Shown here: positions 17,311 to 26,128 of the stretch, in pieces
Position numbering within the stretch: the first letter of the stretch is position 1
How the letters are laid out: the number at the start of each line of letters is the position of its first letter
Assembly (NCBI RefSeq): GCF_026651875.1
Contig: NZ_CP104067.1
Coordinates: 5,446,501 to 5,510,500 of the forward strand
DNA: 64,000 bases
Origin: Alicyclobacillus fastidiosus
GTDB taxonomy: Bacteria; Bacillota; Bacilli; Alicyclobacillales; Alicyclobacillaceae
Reading direction: 5' to 3'
Notes under the pieces: model-generated
What the model saw: only the letters and a program-made list of their open reading frames with translations
What the model was told of the DNA's origin: nothing
Database searches by the model: none
Position numbers and translations under genes: made by a program

Positions 17311-19341
17311 ATGAAAGCTCAGCATGTGGTCGCAGGAATGACGTTGTCGGCAATGGTGGCTGTCTCCACCCCTGCCGTTTCCTACGCACAGACGACGGAG
17401 GGGACCCTCCAGGCTGGATCGACCGGGAGTACGGTCGTTTTGCTGCAGAACGATTTAAACGCCCTTGGCTACACCGTCGGGCAAGCGGATGGACAGTTTG
17501 GTGTGAAAACTACGACAGAGGTGGAAGCGTTTCAGAAGGCGCACAAGCTTGCTGCTGATGGCGTCGTGGGCGCTGCGACGTGGAAGGTACTCGACGCGGC
17601 GGCAGCGGCACTAGTCACGAAACCAATTGCACTCAGTGCGTCGAGCAAAGCGGCCAAATCTATCGGCGTAAAGCATATTTACTACAATAACGAGTTGATT
17701 ACGTCCCCTTATGGATTTACATACGACAACACGACCTACATGCCGATTTGGTACGTGATGGAGACGCTCGACAAGGAAGGATTCACGCACACTTGGTCCG
17801 GAAATGTATGGAATATCATTGTGCCGAACACGGCGAGTCAGTCAATCGACTATAGCGACATTCGATATGGCAAAGGCAGCATGGCCATCGCCATCAACGG
17901 TACGGTTGTGGCGCGCGTCATCGGTGTCACGCATGTCGATCCCGCGTCGAAATCCACGACCACCTTCATGCCGATTTACTACGTGGAGCAGGCACTGAAT
18001 CGCATCGGCATCACGTCCGATTGGAACGGGACCACGTGGAAGATGAAAAGTAATGCGTCACAAGGCGGTGGTGGAAGCACCACCGTACCTTACGGAAATG
18101 TCGACTTGCGTTTCCCCGCCCCAGGTAGCATCACCGCGTCCAGCATCGACTCCTATTTGTCGAAGAGCGCGTACCAAGGCACAATCGGCTCTCCACTGAC
18201 TGGACTTGGCGCCTCGTTCATCGACGCGCAAAACACGTATGGTGTCGATGCGACCTATCTGGTCGCGCATGCGCTGCTCGAGAGCGCCTATGGGACGAGC
18301 GCCATCGCCCAGCAGGACAACAATCTGTTCGGATATGGCGCGTATACCGACAACCCAGGCCAAGACGCCGGGGTGTTCCCAAGTGACGATTACGCCATCC
18401 GCTTTCAGGCGTGGGAAGTGAGAAACAACTACCTCAATCCAGCAGGCAGCAATTACGGGGGCTCCCCCACACTCACCGGGATGAATGTGAACTACGCTTC
18501 AGATAAGACCTGGGCCAGTGGTGTCGGATCGCTGATGGGTCAAATTTCGTCCTCGGTCGGATTAAGTGCGTCGAACTATCAGTCGTACTCCGCAAGCAAC
18601 GCCGCACCGGCCCCGTCGAGCACCAGCGAACCAGTGTACTACCTCAATGGAGCGACGGGTACGACTAAGGCGGACGCCGATTACAACGGTGTGCCGTACT
18701 ACTCAAGCGTGTCCGATGGCCAGAACGACATGTTCTTTGGCCCGCTCGAGAATGGCAGTTTTGGGCAATCTGTCACCGAGTTGCAGAAGTACTTGAACAC
18801 AACTACGAACGCGGGATTGCAAGTCGACGGACAGTTCGGAACGTCGACAGAGACGGCGGTGAAGGCGTTCGAGGCGTCTAAAGGGTTGCCACAAGATGGC
18901 ATCTGGAGTTTCTCGATGTGGCAGACGTATATCGATCCGCTGCCGAACACACCCACCTTGCCGGCCGGCCAGTCGGTGAATGTCGATGAAATCGCACAGG
19001 GCATGGCAGGTGGGTATGTCGTCCCGTGGTATCATATTCCGAATGTCGGGTGGGTGGATTCGGGGTACGTCCAGTTGACCGATGTATTCCGGGTCATCGC
19101 GGCAGATCCGCAGAGTGCCAATACGAGCATTCCGGTATATAGCGACCCTTCCGGCACGCAAAGCCTCGCAACGCTGCACAGTGGGGATTTCGTAGTCGCT
19201 AGCTCGTCAACTGCGACGAATGGGATGTACAAAATTCAATTTGCCGCAGAAACCGCGGCGACAAGTGGGGGCAATGCGCCTGGAACGCTGCTGACGGGGT
19301 ATGTATCGGCACAGCGTGCGAGCTTGTCGGCACAATCGTAA
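17311..19341 (+). CDS. Secreted modular peptidoglycan hydrolase (GH73-type) with PG-binding and stalk domains
   Basis: A 676-residue exported protein: signal peptide ending near SYAQ (residue 27); a peptidoglycan-binding domain (about 33-95, LQAGSTGSTVVLLQNDLNALGY); two copies of a stalk domain also found in the GH18 protein next door (about 112-170 and 180-250, with TYMPIWYV and TFMPIYYV); a LytG/FlgJ-like glucosaminidase domain (about 285-425, DAQNTYGVDATYLVAHALLESAYG, NNLFGYGAY); a second PG-binding domain (about 485-545); and a C-terminal SH3-like region. The predicted role is cutting N-acetylglucosaminyl bonds in the wall. The ATG has GGAGG upstream. Its C-terminal half is closely paralogous to the gene at 62899-64000. 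Confidence 0.85.
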   Translation: MKAQHVVAGMTLSAMVAVSTPAVSYAQTTEGTLQAGSTGSTVVLLQNDLNALGYTVGQADGQFGVKTTTEVEAFQKAHKLAADGVVGAATWKVLDAAAAALVTKPIALSASSKAAKSIGVKHIYYNNELITSPYGFTYDNTTYMPIWYVMETLDKEGFTHTWSGNVWNIIVPNTASQSIDYSDIRYGKGSMAIAINGTVVARVIGVTHVDPASKSTTTFMPIYYVEQALNRIGITSDWNGTTWKMKSNASQGGGGSTTVPYGNVDLRFPAPGSITASSIDSYLSKSAYQGTIGSPLTGLGASFIDAQNTYGVDATYLVAHALLESAYGTSAIAQQDNNLFGYGAYTDNPGQDAGVFPSDDYAIRFQAWEVRNNYLNPAGSNYGGSPTLTGMNVNYASDKTWASGVGSLMGQISSSVGLSASNYQSYSASNAAPAPSSTSEPVYYLNGATGTTKADADYNGVPYYSSVSDGQNDMFFGPLENGSFGQSVTELQKYLNTTTNAGLQVDGQFGTSTETAVKAFEASKGLPQDGIWSFSMWQTYIDPLPNTPTLPAGQSVNVDEIAQGMAGGYVVPWYHIPNVGWVDSGYVQLTDVFRVIAADPQSANTSIPVYSDPSGTQSLATLHSGDFVVASSSTATNGMYKIQFAAETAATSGGNAPGTLLTGYVSAQRASLSAQS

Positions 19342-19380
19342 AGTTGAGTCAATCGAACCGTTATCTCGTTCCGCTGGCAA

Positions 19381-19414
19381 AACAAGAGGGCCCGACTCGG
19401 AGGGCCCTCTTGTT
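19381..19414. terminator. Bidirectional terminator
   Basis: A perfect 13-bp stem (19381-19393 with 19402-19414) and an 8-base loop lie between the converging GH73-type and GH18 genes. T-rich tracts at the stem ends serve both directions. Confidence 0.8.
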
Positions 19415-19448
19415 TCCTATACCGTAATTCAATGCGCTCCGTTACCGG

Positions 19449-20879
19449 TTACTCCCCAGAAGCGAATTGTTCTATCGGCTGCCAGACTTGGCTGTCTTCA
19501 AGACCGATCCGCCAAATGGCAATTCCGCGCAGGTTGTCCGCCTTGGCTATCTGGAGTTTGTCCGAGATGCTCTCTGCGTTCTCGTAGTACACCGTATGTT
19601 GTACACCGCTTTCCGTGTACGTGAAGTAAGGTTCTTCGTCAGTGGCATCCCACTCGGGCGTGATGGAGTTCGAGGAAAGCAGTTGGTCCACCTGATTGAG
19701 CGTGAGCGCTGTCGTCTTCCCATTTGCCCAGTCGTAGCCGTACACCGGAATGCCCAGTAACACCTTGTTAGACGGTATCTGACTCGTCGCATAGGACATC
19801 ACTTGTTTTACCCACGGCACTGGGGCGATTGGGCCCGCGGGGCCGCCCGGGTACGAATAATCGTACGCCATTACCATCACTTCGTCGCTGTTTTGACCGA
19901 TCACAGAGTAATTATATGCACTGTTGGCGTCGGTGACGGCGGGTACGTCCACACTGAGTTTCTTCCCGGCGTCGTGCAGCGCTTTTTGAAGGCTTGTCAG
20001 GAATTGCGAAAACTCTGCGCGACTTGATGTGGGGAGCATTTCGAAATCAATATTGACGCCCACAAACGGCTGGCCTTTGACGAGGTTGACCAAGTTGTTA
20101 ATCAGTGTGCTGCTGTCCGTGGCGTTCCCGAAGATCTGCGCGGCCATGGTGCCGTCGAAATCGCCTGTATCCACGTTCATATTGGTCACCGTGACATACG
20201 CCGACAAGTCGTTATCTTGCGCGTACGTACCAGCCTGTGTATACAGGGAGCCGGTCAGGCCGCCAGTGGAAGTGATGGAATCTGTAAAGGTACTAAACTC
20301 TGTAACTGCAGAATGAGCTTCCAAGTCTACTAGAGAATCTGTGTTACCTCCATAGTTTGTAACAAATCCAAACACGATCGGGTTGGACGAGGGAGACCTC
20401 ACTGCCCAGGTCTGGCCGTTCCACGAAGCTGCGATGCCAGCCGCGTTGAGCAGTTGATCCACATAGTAGATAGGCATATACACCGTTGGCTGCGCGTTGG
20501 CCCCGGCAGCCGGATCTTTCCTGACATACGTATTGATTTTCTTCACAAGCTTCCCATTGACGACGATACTCGCTTGACCGGAGCCCACAGATATCGCTGA
20601 AAAATCCCCGTTCGTAGCCGTGGACAGCGTCCACGTATGCGTTGTCCCGTCCCACGACTGGGTAAAACCAGCCGCTTCTAACGCCTGTCCCACATACCAA
20701 ATCGGCATATAGGTGGTCTGATTGCTTCCGTCAGAGGCCACAAAGCTGTACGGATGCGACAAAACCGCACCGTTCACGGTGATCGTCTTTTGCGTGGACG
20801 CATTCGCAGTGACCTCCGGCGCAAGTACGACCGAAGACAACAAGGCTGCTAATAGACTGACAGTGGCGAAACGTTTCAA
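19449..20879 (-). CDS. Secreted GH18 glycosidase with two stalk domains (YaaH/SleL-like)
   Basis: A 476-residue protein with a signal peptide (cleavage near residue 28), two stalk domains (about 30-85 and 95-165, each with YMPIWYV or YMPIYYV) and a C-terminal family 18 glycosidase barrel (about 172-476). The active-site strand reads GVNIDFEML, which keeps the Asp-x-Glu ending of the GH18 motif. Strand motifs VMVMAYDYSYPGG and GIPVYGYDW are also typical. Relatives (YaaH, SleL, YdhD) degrade spore cortex or wall glycan. The start is TTG at 20879 with GGGGGAGG upstream. The tandem stalk unit is the same as in the neighbouring hydrolase. Confidence 0.88.
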   Translation of the reverse strand: MKRFATVSLLAALLSSVVLAPEVTANASTQKTITVNGAVLSHPYSFVASDGSNQTTYMPIWYVGQALEAAGFTQSWDGTTHTWTLSTATNGDFSAISVGSGQASIVVNGKLVKKINTYVRKDPAAGANAQPTVYMPIYYVDQLLNAAGIAASWNGQTWAVRSPSSNPIVFGFVTNYGGNTDSLVDLEAHSAVTEFSTFTDSITSTGGLTGSLYTQAGTYAQDNDLSAYVTVTNMNVDTGDFDGTMAAQIFGNATDSSTLINNLVNLVKGQPFVGVNIDFEMLPTSSRAEFSQFLTSLQKALHDAGKKLSVDVPAVTDANSAYNYSVIGQNSDEVMVMAYDYSYPGGPAGPIAPVPWVKQVMSYATSQIPSNKVLLGIPVYGYDWANGKTTALTLNQVDQLLSSNSITPEWDATDEEPYFTYTESGVQHTVYYENAESISDKLQIAKADNLRGIAIWRIGLEDSQVWQPIEQFASGE

Positions 20880-21068
20880 GTACGCGAATCCTCCCCCGAT
20901 TCTCTCTCATTTCTCGATTCTACTGGAATCGCCTTCAGAAATGTTCCACCAATTACTGGGGGGAGACGTGTTCGGGGGGCAACTACGTGTAGATGGGCTA
21001 TCACTGATATTTTTCACATCGCATTGTGCTAGCCTGCCTGACAACGAAATGAGCATTGTTTGAAAACT

Positions 21069-21512
21069 TCAAGAACCACGAATCGCACGTGAGGCAAGAA
21101 CAGCTACGATTATCAATGATACTGAAGCTTGAGTCATAACGAGAATTTTCATCCGTTTAGACATAATCAACGTATCTGTTGGACTGAACGCTGTACTCGT
21201 ATTGAAGGCAAAAAAAATATAAGTCAGAAAAAAGGAAAACCGTCTAATCCAGACATGATGATCGATCAACTTTGCAACAATAAAAAGAACCAGAACACCA
21301 ATAACCACCGCTTTAAAGGTCCAGTTTGGTCCTAAAGTAACTTTCTCTGACAGAGTGCTAAACAAAATTACAACAAACATCACAACTAAAACAACGGGCC
21401 ATATCCGTACACGGAATTCCCTCGTCCAATGCCCCATATCATCGAAATCATAAAATGAAATAACCGGACTATATATATTCCAGCTGCTGGTACCTACGCT
21501 TCGATTGCGCAA
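21069..21512 (-). CDS. Shortened integral membrane protein, family not firmly identified
   Basis: A 147-codon frame (the real start may be the ATG at 21437) encoding three or four helices. Its ends resemble a bacterial membrane-protein family with an EKVTLGPNWTF segment near the N-terminus and a STAFSPTDTLIMSKRMK segment near the C-terminus. From memory, members of that family are about 200-230 residues long with a middle portion that is absent here: the sequence runs from IRRFSFFLTY straight into FFAFNTSTAFSP. It may therefore be an internally deleted, perhaps non-functional copy. It is visibly more AT-rich than its neighbours, and no good ribosome site precedes either start. Confidence 0.5.
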   Translation of the reverse strand: MRNRSVGTSSWNIYSPVISFYDFDDMGHWTREFRVRIWPVVLVVMFVVILFSTLSEKVTLGPNWTFKAVVIGVLVLFIVAKLIDHHVWIRRFSFFLTYIFFAFNTSTAFSPTDTLIMSKRMKILVMTQASVSLIIVAVLASRAIRGS

Positions 21513-21606
21513 GTCAAGTCTGCAAGAAAGCGCTCACAGAAAATCTTTTGGGGGGATATAGTCTGACCTTAATCGGCAGTTCGACACAGGAAAGGAGGCA
21601 AATGGA

Positions 21607-22881
21607 TTGAAGCCAACAAAGGTTCGCTGGGGCGTGATCACGCTACTCTTTTTTGCGACGACCATCAACTACTTGGATCGTACGAACCTCTCTGTCGCAT
21701 TGCCCGTGATATCGAAGAACTTCCACTGGAACGCGACTGCACAAGGTGCCATCTCGTCGGCGTTCCTCCTGTCATACGGGTTGTTACAGCTTCCCATCGG
21801 TGCATTCATCGACAAGTTGGGTACGAAGTTGACGTATATCTGGTCAATTATCCTGTGGAGCCTCGCATCCATGGCCACCGCTATGGCAAACTCGTTTGGA
21901 ATCCTATATCTATTCCGCTTAATTCTAGGCGTGGGTGAAGCGCCTGCATTTCCAGCCGCCACGAAGACCGCTTCTGACTGGATCCCGCGCCGTCAGCGCG
22001 GGATTGCCACCGGATTTTTTACCGCCGGCGTCAACATGGGTTCAGCAGTCGCAATGCCGCTTGTCGCGATCATTGTGACTGCCTTTGGCTGGCGGATGTC
22101 GTTTATCGTAACGGGGCTCATCGGGTTTGTTTGGCTCATCTTCTGGCTCGTCTTTTACAAAGAGCGCCACGCGAATCCCCGCGTCAACGCGGCGGAACAC
22201 GCCTTGATCGAGGCGGGCGCCGAAGATCCGAACGTGGAGGAGGAAAAGGTTCCCTACGCTCAATTGCTCACCCGCAAATCCACGTGGGGACTCATGCTCG
22301 GCTATTTCTGCCAAGTCTACATTATGTACGTATTCATCACGTGGCTGCCTAGTTATTTGGTCAAAGCCCGCCATATGAGCCTCTTGAAAACCGGCTTTTA
22401 CGGCGTTCTACCATTCCTCTTCGGCGCCATCTTCGCATTTCTCGGCGGTGTACTCGCTGACAAGTGGGTGAAACGCAACAAAAATGGCCGGAAATACGCG
22501 ATGGCCATCGGTCTCGTCTTCGGGGTCGCAGTCATTCCTGCAGTAGCCGTCGGCTCCTGGCAATGGGCACTCGTGTTCCTGACCATCGCGGAATCTGGCA
22601 TCATGTTCAGCAATGGCGCGGCTTGGAGCGCGTGTTCGGAGATTGCACCGCGAGGTCAAACAGCTTCCGTGGCCTCCATGCAAAACTTCGGTGGCAACGT
22701 CGGAGGTTACTTTGCCCCCATCTTCACCGGATACCTGATCCAGACAACTGGAGGTAGTTTTGTCAGCGCACTGGTATTGTCTGGTGTGCTCGCTGTACTC
22801 GGCGCGCTATTCTACTTCTTCCTTCTCCCAAGTTCAAAGACAACCGAAGCCATCTCCTTGAACATCAGTGCCAATTCCTAA
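21607..22881 (+). CDS. MFS transporter, anion:cation symporter (ACS) family
   Basis: A 424-residue, 12-helix transporter. The opening RWGVITLLFFATTINYLDRTNLSVALP and GVGEAPAFPAATKTASDWIPRRQRG are hallmarks of ACS carriers such as glucarate, galactonate or phthalate transporters. The start is TTG at 21607 behind AAAGGAGG; the ATG five bases earlier is closed after two codons. It heads a plus-strand cluster with a CitE-like lyase and a class III CoA transferase, so an organic acid is the likely substrate. Confidence 0.88.
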   Translation: MKPTKVRWGVITLLFFATTINYLDRTNLSVALPVISKNFHWNATAQGAISSAFLLSYGLLQLPIGAFIDKLGTKLTYIWSIILWSLASMATAMANSFGILYLFRLILGVGEAPAFPAATKTASDWIPRRQRGIATGFFTAGVNMGSAVAMPLVAIIVTAFGWRMSFIVTGLIGFVWLIFWLVFYKERHANPRVNAAEHALIEAGAEDPNVEEEKVPYAQLLTRKSTWGLMLGYFCQVYIMYVFITWLPSYLVKARHMSLLKTGFYGVLPFLFGAIFAFLGGVLADKWVKRNKNGRKYAMAIGLVFGVAVIPAVAVGSWQWALVFLTIAESGIMFSNGAAWSACSEIAPRGQTASVASMQNFGGNVGGYFAPIFTGYLIQTTGGSFVSALVLSGVLAVLGALFYFFLLPSSKTTEAISLNISANS

Positions 22882-22891
22882 ACTGCGCTAT

Positions 22892-22922
22892 CCACAACAG
22901 CCGCCGCGCGCGGCTGTTGTGG
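22892..22922 (+). terminator. Intercistronic hairpin
   Basis: A perfect 12-bp GC-rich stem (22892-22903 with 22911-22922) and a 7-base loop lie between the ACS carrier and the CitE-like gene. It has no T run, so it is more likely a partial attenuator or an mRNA-stability element than a full terminator. Confidence 0.5.
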
Positions 22923-22949
22923 CATGACTTCCTTTGGAGGTGTTTGCCC

Positions 22950-23810
22950 ATGTCGTCGTTGCTCTTCGTTCCTGCCAATGACGAACGGAAATTTGAAAAG
23001 GCCAGTTCGCTCCCCTGTTCTGGTATCGTGATCGATTTGGAAGACGCGATTCACGCCGAGCACAAGCGAAGAGCGCGCGCGTCACTGTCTGAGCTCATCC
23101 CCAAACACCGGAATCCAAAGCAGAAGCTTTACGTTCGCATCAATGGCCTTCACACGGCGTTTTGGCAGGATGATTTGGTGGAAGTGGTCAAAATCCGGCC
23201 AGACGGCATCATCGTCCCAAAGGCTGAACGCGACCTCCACTTGCTCGATGAATTCCTGGTAGGGTTAGAGACAAGCCACGGACTCGTAGAGAATCAAATG
23301 AAACTCATTCTCATCCTGGAAACAGCGAAGGCGCTGGTCGACATGGAACCAATCCTTTCGTCGTGCCCTCGCATCGACAGCGCTACCATCGGAATGGCCG
23401 ATTTATCTGCCGATCTCGGCGCCTCCTGGAGCGACATTGTGCAGCAAACCCCCCCTTTGCTCATCGGACTCCGCGAGAAACTCGCACTCGTGTCGCGCAA
23501 ACTTGGCTTGAAGGCCCCGTGGGACTCCGTGTACATGCAGTTCACCGATGCCGAGGGGCTCAGACGGGATGCGATGATTGGCAAACGGCTCGGTTTTCAA
23601 GGGAAGCACGTCATTCATCCTTCGCAAATCGACGTTGTCAACAGCGTGTACAGGGTGTCAAAGGAAGAGTACGAACAAGCGAACGCCATCATCGCCAAAA
23701 TACAGGGGCAAGGCGCCGTCCAAATGGAGGGGTTCCTCATCGATGAGCCCGTCGTCAAACGGGCGCGACAAATCATCGAGCGCTACGAAGCCCAGGAGGT
23801 GACAGCGTGA
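22950..23810 (+). CDS. HpcH/HpaI aldolase / CitE-like lyase beta subunit
   Basis: A 286-residue protein of the CitE/malyl-CoA lyase family. Visible features are the opening SSLLFVPANDERKFEKA, DLEDAIHAEHK, the Mg2+-binding Glu region (LILETAKAL), GMADLSADLGASW, and KHVIHPSQIDVVN near the end. These enzymes cleave malyl-, citramalyl- or citryl-CoA thioesters. The ATG at 22950 has TTTGGAGGTG upstream. Its stop overlaps the CoA transferase start by four bases (GTGA), so the two are translationally coupled: the transferase would make the CoA thioester and this lyase would split it. CitE cannot act as citrate lyase here because no alpha or gamma subunit is present. Confidence 0.88.
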   Translation: MSSLLFVPANDERKFEKASSLPCSGIVIDLEDAIHAEHKRRARASLSELIPKHRNPKQKLYVRINGLHTAFWQDDLVEVVKIRPDGIIVPKAERDLHLLDEFLVGLETSHGLVENQMKLILILETAKALVDMEPILSSCPRIDSATIGMADLSADLGASWSDIVQQTPPLLIGLREKLALVSRKLGLKAPWDSVYMQFTDAEGLRRDAMIGKRLGFQGKHVIHPSQIDVVNSVYRVSKEEYEQANAIIAKIQGQGAVQMEGFLIDEPVVKRARQIIERYEAQEVTA

Positions 23811-24994
23811 CATCTCTCCTCCGCGACCTTCGCGTACTCGACATGTCGACGATGATTGCCGCCCCTACAGCCGCCTCTCTACTTGCGGATTACGGAGCCG
23901 AGGTGGTGAAGCTCGAGCGCCCAGGAACGGGCGACTTTGTTCGCAAATTTGGCGCGCAAAAAGAAGGCCAGGGTCTGTATTGGAAGTCACTAAGCCGAAA
24001 CAAACAGAGCGTGGCTCTCGATTTACATCATCCCCAGGTCCAAGAGCTCGTGACAGAGTGGGTGAAGACATTCGATGTGGTCGTTGAGAACTTTCGACCG
24101 GGGACGCTGGAAAAGTGGAATTTGGGACCCGATATCTTACTCCGCGCCAACCCATCGCTCATCCTGTTGCGCGTCACCGCGTACGGTCAAGACGGCCCGT
24201 ACCGAGATAGGCCCGGATTTGGAACCTTGGCTGAGGCGATGACCGGTGTGGCCTCGGTCACCGGATTCCCCGACAAGCCCCCTTTACTTCCGGCATTCCC
24301 GCTCGCCGATGTCATCGCCGGCTACTTGGGGTCCAATGCCGTACTCGCAGCACTTCACAGACGAGAGAAAACCGGGGACGGAGAGGTTATCGATCTCGCC
24401 ATTTACGAAGCGCTCATGAAAGTGATCGAACTTCAAATCATCGAATACGACCAGAACGGAACGCTCCACAAGCGCAATGGCAATCAACTTGAGGACACCG
24501 CCCCAAGAGGCGCGTATCAGTGTAGGGATGGCCTGTGGATTGCACTCTCTGGCAGTACGCAGCCGATTGCACAACGGGTGTTACGTGCGGTTGGCGGCGA
24601 AGCGCTGGTGAACGACGAACGATTTGCGACCAACTTGGACCGAGTCGCACACGCCGAGGAACTCGATGCACTCATTTCCAACTGGTGTGAACGGCGCGAT
24701 CGGGCGAGTGCTATCGATGAACTGTCTAGTCTCGGTTGCGCGGTAGGTCCCCTCGAGACGGTGGACAGTATGCTGACAAATCCGCAAGTCCAAGCCCGAA
24801 AGTCGATCACCACCGTAGCTGATACGGAACTGGGCCCCGTGCGAATGACCAACGTGTTCCCTCGATTTGAGCACGCACGTCCAGAGATCTCCTCAACGGG
24901 CCCGTCTGTCGTCGGAGGAGACACCATGCGGATCTTGCAACGGGATTTAGGCCTATCGGAGACCACGATACGACGGATGATGGAAGGTCACTGA
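23807..24994 (+). CDS. Class III CoA transferase (CaiB/BaiF family)
   Basis: A 395-residue family III CoA transferase. Conserved features include the N-terminal LRVLDMSTMIAAPTAASLLADYGAEVVKLERPG, the VVENFRPGTLEKW segment, GFGTLAEAMTGVASVTG, and the FPLADVIAG segment holding the catalytic Asp. It moves CoA between carboxylic acids through an aspartyl-CoA intermediate. Start GTG at 23807. Coupling to a CitE-like lyase suggests a succinyl-CoA:hydroxyacid transferase, for example acting on a citramalate- or malate-like acid; this is an inference. Confidence 0.9.
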   Translation: MTSLLRDLRVLDMSTMIAAPTAASLLADYGAEVVKLERPGTGDFVRKFGAQKEGQGLYWKSLSRNKQSVALDLHHPQVQELVTEWVKTFDVVVENFRPGTLEKWNLGPDILLRANPSLILLRVTAYGQDGPYRDRPGFGTLAEAMTGVASVTGFPDKPPLLPAFPLADVIAGYLGSNAVLAALHRREKTGDGEVIDLAIYEALMKVIELQIIEYDQNGTLHKRNGNQLEDTAPRGAYQCRDGLWIALSGSTQPIAQRVLRAVGGEALVNDERFATNLDRVAHAEELDALISNWCERRDRASAIDELSSLGCAVGPLETVDSMLTNPQVQARKSITTVADTELGPVRMTNVFPRFEHARPEISSTGPSVVGGDTMRILQRDLGLSETTIRRMMEGH

Positions 24995-25234
24995 GCCAGA
25001 CAGAAGCAATTGCCGATCCGCCCCATCAAACAGGGCCTAGGCCACGCACGTGTTGGGGGGCGGGGCGCTTTGCGAACCCCGAAACGAGCGGGCCACCCGC
25101 TTGCTTCGACGCGTTTGCGGCGGGCTGTCAACTGTGTGGAGCAACCGCCATCCGCTGTCCTGGTATTGAAGTCAGAAAACACAAATAATTAGGAATACAG
25201 TTTTAGTCACAATTTCCACTAGACACGGAATCGA

Positions 25235-25252
25235 TTTGCATATATATACATT
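25235..25252. promoter_or_regulatory. ArgR-box-like operator
   Basis: The 18-mer TTTGCATATATATACATT matches all but one defined position of the general ARG box (TNTGNATWWWWATNCANA). It lies 54 bases before the start of the solute-binding protein gene. The rest of 24995-25305 shows no gene; the 64-codon frame on the minus strand there is not credible. Confidence 0.5.
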
Positions 25253-25305
25253 ACATAGAGTTTTTATACACATAAACATTGGACATATACAAGGGGGAAC
25301 TTGCG

Positions 25306-26097
25306 ATGCAAAAGTTGATGAAAGTGTGTGCAGCAGCGACAGCTGTTGCTTTGATGACTGCCGTGACCGGATGTGGGACGTCCAGCACGAACAGCAATAC
25401 GGCGACAAGTAGTTCGAGTTCGGAACCGACGCTCGTGTTGGCGACTTCGGCCGATTATAAACCTTATGAGTACCACGATACTTCGAGTGGACAAGACAAA
25501 ATCGTCGGCTTTGACATCGACGTGGCGAACGCCATCGCGAAACAGTTGCACTTTAAGGTGCAGATTGAGGATATGGACTTTGACGGGCTGATTGCGGCGC
25601 TTCAGGCGAAGCGGGCGGACTTCGTCATCGCGGGAATGACCCCGACGGCAGCTCGGAAGAAGGCCGTGGATTTCTCCGACGTCTACTATCAAGCGGAAAA
25701 CGTCGTGCTGACGAAGAAGGGCCACACGGTGAAGACGATGAACGACTTGTCAGGTGAGAAAGTCGCGGTGCAGTTGGGATCGGTTCAGGAAACTGCAGCA
25801 CAGTCGATTCCAAATGTAAAATTGGATTCGCTCGACACCATCCCGACGGTCGTACAGGAGGTCCTTTCCAACCGCGCCGATGCAGCGGTGATTGAGAATA
25901 CCGTTGCGACAGGGTACGTCAAGAGCAATCCGCAATTGCAACTGAACAAGATCGCTGGCATGACGGAGAACGGCTCCGCGATTGCGTTCCCCAAAGGATC
26001 ACCGTGGACGAAAAAGTTCGACACGGCGATCGAAAAAATGAAGCAGGACGGACAGCTCCAGCAACTGGCCAACAAGTGGTTCGGTGGCACGCAGTGA
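25306..26097 (+). CDS. Amino-acid ABC transporter solute-binding lipoprotein
   Basis: A 263-residue family 3 solute-binding lipoprotein. The signal peptide ends in the lipobox VTGC, followed by a Ser/Thr linker and the mature domain (ATSADYKPYEYHD, VGFDIDVANAIAKQL, FVIAGMTPTAARKKAVDFSDVYY). These motifs mark binders of polar amino acids, with arginine or a related basic amino acid most likely given the ArgR-like site upstream. The ATG at 25306 with AAGGGGG upstream is preferred over an in-frame TTG at 25279. First gene of a three-gene import operon. Confidence 0.9.
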   Translation: MQKLMKVCAAATAVALMTAVTGCGTSSTNSNTATSSSSSEPTLVLATSADYKPYEYHDTSSGQDKIVGFDIDVANAIAKQLHFKVQIEDMDFDGLIAALQAKRADFVIAGMTPTAARKKAVDFSDVYYQAENVVLTKKGHTVKTMNDLSGEKVAVQLGSVQETAAQSIPNVKLDSLDTIPTVVQEVLSNRADAAVIENTVATGYVKSNPQLQLNKIAGMTENGSAIAFPKGSPWTKKFDTAIEKMKQDGQLQQLANKWFGGTQ

Positions 26098-26128
26098 GTG
26101 GGCTCCTTAGCAAAGGGGTGACCCTGTA

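Noticed and set aside
22950..23810. Citrate lyase beta subunit as a strict assignment
   Set aside because: The alpha (CitF) and gamma (CitD acyl carrier) subunits and the CitX/CitG maturation genes are not here, and the coupled partner is a class III CoA transferase, so a stand-alone acyl-CoA lyase is more likely.
24995..25182. A 64-codon minus-strand frame between the CoA transferase and ABC genes
   Set aside because: There is no ribosome site, no homology, and the composition looks random; the region is better seen as non-coding apart from the ArgR-like site.
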